DNA of 64,000 nt from Tubulanus polymorphus. Its lineage: Eukaryota > Nemertea > Palaeonemertea > Tubulaniformes > Tubulanidae. The notes beneath the pieces were generated by a model, which did no database searches, had not been told where the DNA came from, and saw nothing but the letters and a program-made list of their open reading frames with translations. A program made the position numbers and the translations under genes. The stretch is taken from contig NC_134035.1 of the NCBI RefSeq assembly GCF_964204645.1, positions 6,076,501 through 6,140,500 on the forward strand. The letters run 5' to 3'. Within the stretch, counting starts at the first letter, position 1. The number at the start of each line of letters is the position of its first letter. This document shows, piece by piece, positions 1 to 10,200 of this stretch.

Positions 1-3000
1 GATCGTTGAAAGGAGGGACGCCGGTGAGAAATTCAAACACGCAAACTCCCAGAGCCCACCAGTCAACTTCCGGTCCTACATATAGAAAAATATAGTTTAA
101 GATATTGGAACGTCTGTGATCTCATCCACTTCAATTTTCTATAAACGACAGGGTTGATAATTTACCGTGTTTTTGTTGACGTAGTAGTTCCGGCGCTAGG
201 TAATCCGGCGTACCCAGTATTCTATCCTCTTCCGTTTCTTCTCTCATCCCACGCCGGACGCTCTTCGGCGTTTTATACGGCGTCCGGATGCCCAGTTTTG
301 GTCCCGGTGTTTTACTCACGATGATTTGATTATTCTGTATTCGGAATAGATAAAACGTCAAAACATCTTTTAAAATAATATTCGAAAGTGAAGTGAGAAG
401 AAATCTGTATTTTTCAATAGTCAAAGTCAAATAAATCAAAATGATACATTGTTTCTCTGCAGCGGCCGGGTCATTTTAGTTAAATATAATAAAATTTTTT
501 ATCAGTTCATTTCTCGAGCTGCTGGGTGTGTTAATGTAGGGGGTGGATAGGCGGCCAGCCGGGTCTAGTATTGAGTTCAGCAGAGCGGAGAAACAAGGTA
601 TACATTTTTTTAATAGCCTTACAATCTATTTGAATTGATGGGAGGGTAAGAATAAACTTTGAACTGACCGCTTTAGACGCCGTGTTGTCTAGATAAACAG
701 AACCGAATTGATATCGACCTCTACTGCCGAAACTACGTTCCGTAGCGATCAACGAATCGCGAAATTTCAGCAGTTTCGTTTTAGCGAGGTGCGTCTGTGG
801 TTGTTGTTTACAATCAGGTGCTGGCGGCGTCGCAACCGAGGGCGACATACGACTTGAATCATCGTTTATACGTTTCCCATCACTGTCGTCTATAATCTGA
901 CTGACCGGCGACAACTGATCGCTGCTGAAATGTAAAGAATCGATCGATTCCTCCGCCGCCGCCGAGTTTCCCGTTAAACTCGGTATTATCTGATTCTCCG
1001 GCGTGTGAAAATTCAAACTGTCTTCGTTACGAGACTGAAGCACGTGCAGACGCGATCGACTGGAGTCATCGAGGTGACTGAACGAACGCGCGTAACTCAT
1101 CTGCAGACTGTCGCGCGTGTTCCCCGAACGCATCAGTTCGAGGTCGTCGCTCGAACGGTCGCTGCCGTCGAAACTGAATTTGCGCCGTTCGATCGACGAC
1201 GCCGAATGACAGCGTTTAACGCGATGCTCGTCGCCGATTCGAAGAGCTCGGATCTCGGCCGTCATTCCGGTGTTCGCATTCACCGCGACGATCGATGATT
1301 TTCCCAACGGACTTTTCTCGACGAAATCGAAGCTGCGTTTTTGCCGACACGCAACGGCCCCGGCGCTACCGAACGACGGGTCGATGTTTTCGTCGATCGT
1401 AAAATCAGCGACGCTACTCGTGACGGCTCGCGTGAAATCGCGTTTAAAACTGTTAGTATTCGCCGGTTTCGCGAGTAACCGTTTGAAACTGGGCCTCGCG
1501 ACCCTCGACGGTAAATCGGGTGAACTGAACACGTTGGACGTCTCCGATTCGCTCGTTCTCATCGATCTCATATTCAAAGCCGCTCCCGAATATGACAGAG
1601 CCGTTTTACTTTTATGTAACTGCGGCGTCTCGGAGCTGACCGCACCGCTGTCCATACAATCGGGAGTCATCAGACACTCTCGTTCCCACGGTATCGCGTT
1701 CATACGTTTTAAATTATTCTGTTTGATCAATTCGAACGATCGATCGTTGGACGGAGATGTGATCATACGATCGTCGCAATCGCTTTGACTAGAACACGAC
1801 GATTGTTTTCGTTGCGGTTTTTCGTCGAGGTTATCGGATCGACTCGTTGCGAGCTGCAGCGGTGAACAATCGCTGCTGTGATCGCGCGACGACGTCCGGC
1901 CGCCGTCTCGCCGAGAGTAGCTATTCTCACTTCGTTCTTTATTGCATGAGTTTAACGAGTCAGCATTCCGCTTCTTCGGTGATGACCTCCTGATATTACT
2001 TCTTTCCGTCGGTGACCTCCCGATATCGCTCCTCTCCGTCGGTGACATCCCGATGTCGTTTGATTTCTCCGGCGTAAACATACACACACCCGCGATATGA
2101 TCGTCGACTGATATCGAGTCCTGTCTCGTAAGCGCCGGTCGCGACGTATTTATATTTGACGAGCGATCAAGTTGGGAGCGTTTTAAAGTCGGAGTCAGTT
2201 GTTTAACCGGCGGTTCTAACTCGATGCTTCGTTGCTGTTGAACTTTTGACGATGAATTGAAACTGCTTCCTATCAAACTACCGGCGCTGACTCTACTGTC
2301 TCGGCTGCCGTGGCGCTGTCGAGATCCGGATTGCATTTTCTGAAATATCGGAATCGGTTTCGATCAAACGCTAACTTAGAAATTTAGGGCCATTCCAAAA
2401 AATTGTCACTCTGACCACTTTTATGAGATGGCCTTTAAAGGGATTGAAGAAAGAATGCATTTTACGACTACCCCCGGTACTTACAAACGCTAAGAAGCTC
2501 GTCAAAGAAAGTATTTGCCCCGGTGTACGAAAATATTCCTTCTTTTTAGAGAATGAACTCGGCGATGGTAAAATGTCGACCAATTGTGGCTCTATCGAAA
2601 TAAATCAAATATAATTAAACGAACTACAGACAATTTAGGGAAGCCACACGCGAATCGTACTTCAAAATGAACTTACTTTTATCCATATGAATCTTCGACA
2701 ACCCGAAGTCGGTCAGTTTTATGTGACCATTGCTCCCAATTAGCATATTATCAGGCTTCAAGTCACTGCAAAAATCGAATATTCCGGGGTGAATTTTGAT
2801 ATGTAAGCTCTGGCTCTATAAATCTACAGTAGACTTCGCTCAAGTCGGATCTTTTGGGACCTTCAAAATGTGTCCGACGTGAGTGATATCCGAGTTGGAT
2901 GTAAATAGTGTCTCAAAAAATGATTTAAAAAACATCAGAGTTGAATGGATCCGACTTGTGCAGAGACTACTGTATTTCTGTGCATTGTTTTCTTACCGAT

Positions 3001-4113
3001 GTATAATTCCTCGTTTGTGTAAATACTGTAACGCCAGTACGACCTCCGCCGTGTAGAACACGGCCATATTCTCGTCAAAATAACCGCAGACGGCTAGCAT
3101 CGATTTTAAATCACCTCCGATCATATATTCCATAACGAGCCATACGTGATGCTGCGACTGCAGTGAATAGTACAAGTGTACAACGAACGGACTTTTAGTC
3201 ATCGCAAGAGCGTCGCGTTCTGCAATTACTGAAATCGGGATGAAATTCATTATCAAATTGAAGACAAAAACAATTAAAACATTGGACCTGTTTATTTCTA
3301 GGGACTTGAATCGAAACACTGGACCAATTCGTCTCTAAGGACTTTAATTGGAACACTGGACCAATTTATCTCTAGGGAGTTGTATTGAAACACTGGACTA
3401 GATTATCTCTAGGGACTTAAATTGACACACTGGACCAGTTTATCTCTAGGTACTTAAATTAAAACAATGGACCAGTTTACCTCTAGGGACTTAAATCGAA
3501 ACATTGGACCAGAGTATTTAGGAACTTCAATTGGACTGGTCAATCTAGGGAACTTCAATTGAACTGGTTTATTAAGGGACTGATATGTTTCTCATTTAGC
3601 TTACCTTGATTTACCATGTTCTTATCGACCATTTGTTCTTTTTTCATTATTTTGATCGCGTAAACTTTCAACTTGTTGTCTTTTTTACGTCCAAGGAAAA
3701 CTTTGCTATAAAGTAGTAAAATAAATATAACCTGCAGTTCAAACTGAATAGATTAAAACCCAGGGCCCAGTTGCACAGATGCGACTTCAGTACAAAAGTG
3801 GTCTAAAATCTTAAGACTAGTCTTAAGTTGTTAGAGTGGACTATAGAACAAAGATGGTTTTAGACTGGTCTGAAATCTAAGCCTTGACTATGCAACCGAC
3901 CCCTGAAAGAAACTGCAGTATATTTAGTCATAAAGTCCTTGATGAGAATATGACTCGAAAACTTAAACAATCAGCTAAATTAAATGGTGAAGAATTGTGG
4001 AACTGGATCTTTAGACTTTCAAAGCCTTTTCATTCAGGCCAATAACATAAAACTTACCCAAATGCGCCACGACTTATTGGTTTAATCACCTCAAAATCAT
4101 CCATACTCGGAGC
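1..4113 (-). CDS. MASTL: Greatwall-type kinase (MASTL orthologue), 3' end outside window
   Basis: Serine/threonine AGC-type kinase; in the known family it phosphorylates ENSA/ARPP19, which inhibits PP2A-B55 at mitotic entry. Eight exons join in one frame with GT/AG borders: 4113-4058, 3705-3605, 3228-2997, 2765-2677, 2591-2485, 2339-669, 334-166, 75-1 (about 833 residues). Visible motifs are [13 protein letters not shown] (glycine loop), VYAIKIMKK (ATP lysine), [27 protein letters not shown] and LTDFGLSK. After DFG comes a roughly 650-residue low-similarity insert, mostly in the 1,671-nt exon, then [11 protein letters not shown] and [15 protein letters not shown]. This split kinase is diagnostic of MASTL, as is RTPGQILSL just after DFG. 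The donor at 668 is GTCAGT, so that junction is least certain. An ATG at 4104 in good context could be the start, but an upstream N-terminal exon is possible and was not found. The intron 335-668 shows nothing recognisable. The C-lobe continues left of base 1. Confidence 0.95.
2827..2972. repeat. MITE-like element family C, copy 1
   Basis: A 146-bp element in a MASTL intron. Terminal inverted repeats of about 25 bp begin CAGTAG and contain CAAGTCGGATC. It is flanked by TA on both sides, the target duplication of Tc1/mariner-type transposons. A second copy lies inverted at 62580-62726. There is no coding capacity, so this is a non-autonomous element. Confidence 0.8.
3280..3575. repeat. 37-bp tandem repeat in MASTL intron
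   Basis: Six clear units of 37 bp followed by decayed partial units. Each reads roughly ACTGGACCAGTTTATCTC then TAGGGACTTAAATTGAAAC. Units differ by several substitutions, so the array is old. It fills most of the intron between the exons at 3228 and 3605. Confidence 0.85.
3761..3905. repeat. Foldback element family A, copy 1
   Basis: Terminal inverted repeats begin GGGCCCAGTTGCACAG and end CTATGCAACCGACCCC. The inside is built of repeated TCTTAAGACTAGTCTTAAG-like palindromic pieces. Related copies lie at 22298-22468 and 45501-45641. Confidence 0.75.
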
Positions 4114-4619
4114 CTGTAATATCAAACAAACATCTAGTACATTTCAGCTGAACTATCTGAGTGTCAGAACCACTACTGTAAGAGCCTAGCTATCTGTGGT
4201 GTGTCAGGTTGAGAGCTTAGAACTATCTGTCTGCCAGTTTGAGAGCCCAGGGCTTGAGATCGGGTTTTAGGGCTGATGATTTGGTTTGAGGGCTTGTGAT
4301 TGGATTAGGATTAATCATGTTTGGTCACTAATTATCAGTTAATCCATGCAAATCTAGGTTAATCTGAGCAAACACTAACTGTCCATTTGACACTATCTCA
4401 TCCTACAATAGGTCTTGAAACACTCTCTATTGTATTATTAGGTGATTATAGAATAAACTGTCTGTCAGGGGGGCTAATAATTAACTGTATGGAGTAATTT
4501 AGCAGCTCAGTTTTCTCTGCAAACAAACAGCTATTTTTCTTTCTTCACTTTTAAAAATCTCTATGTTTTTGAAGATCAATGTTCATACACTGTAGATTTT
4601 GTTTGTTGATACGCAACAG

Positions 4620-5290
4620 ACCGCCCGGGCCGAGGAAGGGTTCGAAGGTAACGAACGAACCCCCAAAAATTTTCCCTTCTAAAAGTCATTTAAAAATTTG
4701 GGTAGGGGCGAATCCAGCCAGTTAATTTGAATATATTCCTCAAAATTATAGCTCAATGGCATGCCGGCGGTGAAACTCATAAAAGGGGGTTTGGGGTTCC
4801 TCCCTTAAAAAACTTGAAAAATCATTCTTTTTCCTTTTTTCCTATTATTTGAAGGTATTCTGGACCTGTAAGATTAGGTACTTCTAGAAAATATATTATT
4901 CAATTCTTCTGACTATATTCTGGAAAACAGTGGAATATAACTTACATCCGGTTAGTTGGGTAAAGATTTTTGAAATTTGGGTAGGCAATTATCATGTTTT
5001 TTTGGAAAATGAAAAGTGAGTGTTTATTTTTCCGGATGCCATTACAGCTCACTAGATGTCACCTCACTCAAAATCAGACATAATATACGGTAAAATAACT
5101 TTGTTTTAGACCGTAACCCAATCCGGCAAAATAACCACTTCCATTCTCAAATGATTTATTCAGGTGCTTCATATTTAGGATAGCTGCCCTTTTTTAAATG
5201 AGAAATTGACCTTTGACTGTGAAAAAGTGCCCTTTCCTTTTTCTTAAAGATAGAACTGCCCCTAATAAAATGCTTGGAACAGGTTTAGTT
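4620..5290. repeat. Dispersed repeat family H, degraded copy
   Basis: Contains a stretch reading AAAAAGTGCCCTTT then, 15-20 bases on, ATAGAACTGCCCC. The same signature occurs at 22890-22936 and, in reverse orientation, at 58864-58911. The left part carries GGTTCG and CCCCC runs like the other copies. The borders are approximate. Confidence 0.45.
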
Positions 5291-5460
5291 AGTTACCTAA
5301 TTGTTGGTGGTAAGCTTTTTATAATCGGATGGGCTTATACCAACCCTTAATCTGTTAATGGGCTTATGTGGTTTGTGAAAACATCCAATCGTGAAACTAT
5401 AAACAACAGACAGGTCACTGTAGTAGGCACCGGCCTGTGCAAAATTAAATTAAATTAGGA

Positions 5461-5900
5461 GTGATCAACCCAAAAAAATTTGATCTTCGGAATCATCCAG
5501 TCCTCCAAAACAAAATTAACCCCCGACTGAGGGAAGTCTTCTTGCCTTGGTCGGTCGTGGGAATGCCTGGGCTGGCATGGCAGTGGCGAAGCGAATTGTC
5601 GATATCAACAAATTGCACCCATCCCAAAATCTTCATTTTGAAATAATGACCTTCTTAGAAGAATCCGGGGTATTTGACGGCGCACTCCAATTCTCAGACA
5701 TCATCTTCGATTCCTTCGATCAAAAACGCATCAAAATGAATCCGTTCTGTTTATTGCGAAATGAAATTTGTTTGAATTTCCTGCCACAAATTCGACGACG
5801 ACACTACCTAACGGACGTAATATTTATCGAATACGACCGAGCGATCCGGATCATAATCGCTTGCCAGAGTTGGCCATCGAAAACCTTTGGGAAAGGATAA
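5461..5900 (+). pseudogene. Unassigned coding-like fragment, possible transposon remnant
   Basis: Two overlapping plus-strand open frames (5461-5646 and 5547-5900) and a third (5768-5971) seem to carry one protein-like message that shifts frame. Examples are GRGNAWAGMAVAKRIVDIN, FEIMTFLEESGVFDG and, in the third frame, NGRNIYRIRPSDPDHN. I do not recognise a family. Frame shifting and the surrounding repeats fit a decayed retroelement or processed pseudogene, but chance open frame is possible. Confidence 0.25.
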
Positions 5901-6339
5901 TAACTGTCAGTCCTGTTCCCTTTGTTTTTTCATTTTTCTTTCGTTTTTTTTTCGTGAGTGCTTTCTTGTGACAGTGACCTTAAGGCTCGGCTTTGCTTGG
6001 CTCACACGAAAGTTACTGTAGTTCTCTCTCTTTTTGTAATTGTGCTTGTTTAAAAATTGTAAATTTTATTCTTTGCTTTTCCTTTTCTCTCAATCTCTGT
6101 ACATTAGCCTGTCGGCTTTCCGTAAAATAAAATTGAACATGAACTTAGGGTAAGCTCCGGCTAGGGTTAGCTCCGACAACCATCCCCTGGCAAGCGAGGT
6201 ATGCAAGACGAAACGACGACAATTATTACAATTCCACCACGAACATTCATATGTTTTGAAAACTACTCTTAAATAGACAAAACAATACAAAATTCATAAA
6301 ATTATGCAATTTTTAATTTATTTATGTCAGTTCTATCTT

Positions 6340-6460
6340 AAACACTTTTACGCCGCTCCAGTTTTTGTTCGCGCTTTAGATAAAATCATGACGTCACCCA
6401 ACCTAGCGCAACCTCATTTGAATATATCCATACGTATCGCGCAGCTATCGAAATAATTCA
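6340..6460. promoter_or_regulatory. Candidate divergent promoter with palindromic CRE
   Basis: The full CREB/ATF site TGACGTCA lies at 6389-6396 in a patch with more CpG than its surroundings (TACGCCGC, TTCGCGC, ATCGCGCAG). It sits in the spacer between divergently transcribed genes. No transcription start can be assigned from sequence alone. Confidence 0.3.
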
Positions 6461-7210
6461 CGAGCCTCAACTGAGTAAATACACGATTGAACCATTCATG
6501 CATCGGCTCGAAATGTCATAGAAGTGATCAATGATGTTTTTAAATGTCTAAAACATGTATGAAATAGATAATTCACCGTAACATACATGATGAATGCGTA
6601 TGGATATGTTAATGTTAATTGATGTAATTCGGTGCAATTAACATGGTGCACTTTTCACTAATTGTCTCTACTCACTATTACAGCAGTACGGTACTATTTT
6701 GGAACCAGTACGTATTTACTGTAGGTTCGGAAACGAGCCGCTGACCCGCCTGAGAGACAGAACAGCTCGAGTGTTACTGATTAATCGAGTTGATTCTGAC
6801 AATCGTCCAAATATCTCATTTTATACAATAATAACAAAACGGTTCCATTTTTACTACTTCGCTACTCTCATGACAGAACCCTCAACTCAATTTTCATTCG
6901 TAATCTCGTAGTTAGCCCAGCAGACTTTATTTACATCCGATGACAGACAAGCACGTTGTGTTTATTTACATTTTACAAACTTTCAAAACAACCCTTCAAT
7001 GTAATAGGCCTATAAAAATTGGGTAGCCCTTTTCTGCATACCAAGTCTGCTGCTCAGTCCCTTACCCCTGCTGCAGGCTGTCCTGCCAATCACTGCTAGA
7101 TACAGAATAGTGTAGGCTAGGCCTAACATCATCTGATAAAGCCTAGTCGTTTGGCAATGACACAAAATAAGATTGATTTCATTTCAGGATTCTTATTATC
7201 GCCGTTCTAA

Positions 7211-7231
7211 ATGGCTGCGAGGTGGCCGTGA
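7211..7231 (+). promoter_or_regulatory. Upstream open reading frame in BRD10 5' leader
   Basis: In the exon that begins after the acceptor at 7187, an ATG at 7211 opens a six-codon frame (MAARWP) that stops at 7231, 14 bases before the main ATG at 7246. It would be translated first by scanning ribosomes if this exon is the 5' leader, and could dampen the main frame. Confidence 0.4.
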
Positions 7232-7245
7232 AATAGTGAAACAGT

Positions 7246-10200
7246 ATGGAAACTGTGGGTAACACTACAGACAGTATACAGCAAGTCGAGGAATCAGATA
7301 CAGGGAAATCCCCTGGCATATTGGATGACCGAGGAGATGAAGAAGCTTCGATCAATGATGAGATGCCGATCCCGACTCCTGCTAACTTCATTCTGTCACA
7401 TCTTCACGAAATGGAGTTAAAATCGTCACCATCTTCGCCGTTAGAAAATAACGCTTCATCGGATTCCGCCGACGTCGTTAAAAAACCGGGCGGGCGTACA
7501 AGACGGAAGAGTTCACCGGATCCGAATATTCCAGTGATGGATTACGAGTTGCAGGAAGGTTATCGCATTCTGAAAGAGATGATGGCGATATCAAATAAGA
7601 CATTGAACTGGCCGTTCATTGACCCGGTTGACGGACAGATATACACCGATTACTATGAGCGGATTACTAAACCAATCTGGCTCAATAAAAGTAAGATACC
7701 AGTTTTATGATTAACTAACAGATTTCTCCGGTGGCCTGAAATTTGCTCGTGGAGTTTGCTGTTACACTATCAGTTATGAGTAGGCCTAACGAACAGATTT
7801 TCTGGTGGTGTCCTGAAAAAGGTTCAATCCACTGGCCTATTTGTTATATAAGGAACAATGTTTATAGGAGGTTTGTTGTAATCTGTAGTTTACAACCAGA
7901 TGAAGTTCCACTCTATCCAGTTAGGCCTCTATGAATAAGCGGCTTTTCTGGTGGCCTGTATTGTAACGAGGTTCCACTGTTTAATGCTTCTTTAAAACCT
8001 TGTTTCACCTGGGGATGATGGAAGCGGGCAGGTTGGTGTTGAACTTGCCGGCATTTGAGATCATCTGTCTCGGCCTTCAAATCTGCATCGAAAACTTTTC
8101 TTTTCATAAACACCTAGGCCTATTGTGAATAATTTTTTTTTAAACTTTTACTTTTAGAATGTAAAGCGCGGTGAAGATTTTATAATGGTGCTATATAAGA
8201 AAATATATAATAATAATTATTATTATTATCTGAGCATATATTAGGCCTAAAAACTCATTGTTTTTAGCCAGAGAAAGTTTATTTTGATTGTCGTCCGATG
8301 TCTCTCAGTCTTCAGAGTTTGCGATCTAGGCATCAAATTTTGAACATTCATGCATTCAAAATATCGCTGTAAAACTTTCATGATGCGTTTGTTGTATATT
8401 TTACAGTGAAAGAGAAGTTTATGAATCTGGAATACCAGTCGATTATGGAATTTGTGTCGGATTTTCGTCTAATGGTTGAGAATTGTAATCGTTATAACGG
8501 AATCGATCATCCAATCGCAAAAAAAGGACAACGATTCGAAGTCGTGTTGGACCAAAAACTTGCACTACTTTCAAGGTAATTAATTGGCTTCAGTCGGAAT
8601 TTTTTCGTTATTTGCTCAAATCGCTTGTGATCCGATCGGTGAATCTTGTGAATCATTTGCTCATTCGTTTCTTTTGATTCGATATTAAGGGATTTGAGGG
8701 AAAAAATCTCGGCAGCCACTCAGACAAATGAGGAAGACACTTTCACTGGTAGGTGGCTAATTCTTCATGCAGTGGTCAATGACACTCCTGTATCTATCCC
8801 CCCCTAGTCAGGAACTCGACACTAAATCAACACCATTATCATTTCCTTACTGTCAGGATTCAACATCAAAACTCTCTCATCTCAATAACCCTTGATCGAC
8901 AGGTTTTCACTTGATCATAGGATCATTGAAGGATAAGACACCGGGACGTTGTTACAAGAGATTAACCAGAGTCATTTCATGTCATTTAGGGTTAAACAAG
9001 GCAACTATTTTGAATAAATTGATTATCGTTTTATAGCTACTATTATTAATTAACATATAAGTACCGGTAATGAAAATCTATTAGTTGCAGTTTCTACAGA
9101 AATTCGACATAGATAAAAAGTATGGTCAATAGGAATTCGTTGTTGCTTGTAATTTGATTCATTATGAATTTGACGTGGAATACGTGACTATGTCTGTCTG
9201 ACTGGGGGTCGGGGGGTTACAGGATTGTCAATGATCGCTGCAAAAGCGGAGATACATAATTTAGAAGTTTCGGTTTGTGTAAATCGATCATACGATCATC
9301 CATCCGCTAGCGACTGATCGTGATTGTTGTGTATTTTTTTTCGTAACCCCTAGTGAACCGACGTAGAGGGCGCTTACTGATGCCGCATGATTCCGGTGCG
9401 AAGTTACTACAGCGACGGGAGGAAGCGTTGAAACGCGAAAAAGAGTTCCGTCGACAACAATTAGTCGAACGTAAAAATCAATACGAACAGCAAACTCAGG
9501 AGTTGAACGAGTGGGATGAGAGTCTGTTATCCGAGGAAAACATGGCTCAAATGAAAGCGATGTGGGAGGTAGGCCTATGTAAAATACATGAAGTGATATA
9601 CGTAATTAGCATAGCTGGGGCAGGTTGTCCACTTACCTGGAAACCAGGGAAATTTCTTTTCTTTGAAAAAGTCATGCAAAAGTCGGGGGATTTTGTGAAA
9701 AAGCTAAAATCCAGGGAAATTTGATGAGATTGCTAGATCGCGCGTAAAATCAAACCGTTCTTTGTTACTTCCCCAACCCTCCAGTCAACCAGGTAAAATA
9801 TTTTACAGCAGTTCCAACGCTACAAGAGTAACATGTGGTCTACTGTATTTGCATACCAACTATACTAGGCTTCGTGTCATCATGCCTTGTTACCCCAGCT
9901 AGAACATATATACCGGTATATATGATGACTAATGGTAAAGTTGATTAAAGATTGATAATATATATATTTGAATTGTATTTTGAACAGTTACCGCAGATCG
10001 GGTTGTTTTTGTACCTATGCTCGGATGCATTACGGGTCGGTGAAGTGCCGCAGTACGAACTCGAGCGATCGTTAATCCTTCCGCGCGAATCGATGATGAT
10101 GCGTTTGATAATGACGTCGCTGTTGCGCACGGTTACGCAGCGTATTCGAGACGACAAGAAACCGCTTTTCACGTACAATCAATGGATGCATAAACTTCGC

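Larger units (their letters stand above)
4114..7187. other. Spacer between the head-to-head MASTL and BRD10 genes
   Basis: No exon is recognised here, although it must contain the 5' ends of both divergent genes. It holds a degenerate repeat (4620-5290), an unassigned open stretch (5461-5900), a CpG-containing patch with a perfect palindromic CRE (around 6389) and TAGGCCTA motifs at 7005 and 7118. First exons of either gene could lie near the CRE, but no splice donor could be tied to them. Confidence 0.5.

Noticed and set aside
1005-1788. Plus-strand open frames opposite the MASTL insert exon
   Set aside because: Antisense shadows of the 1,671-nt coding exon, whose minus frame is continuous with flanking kinase exons.
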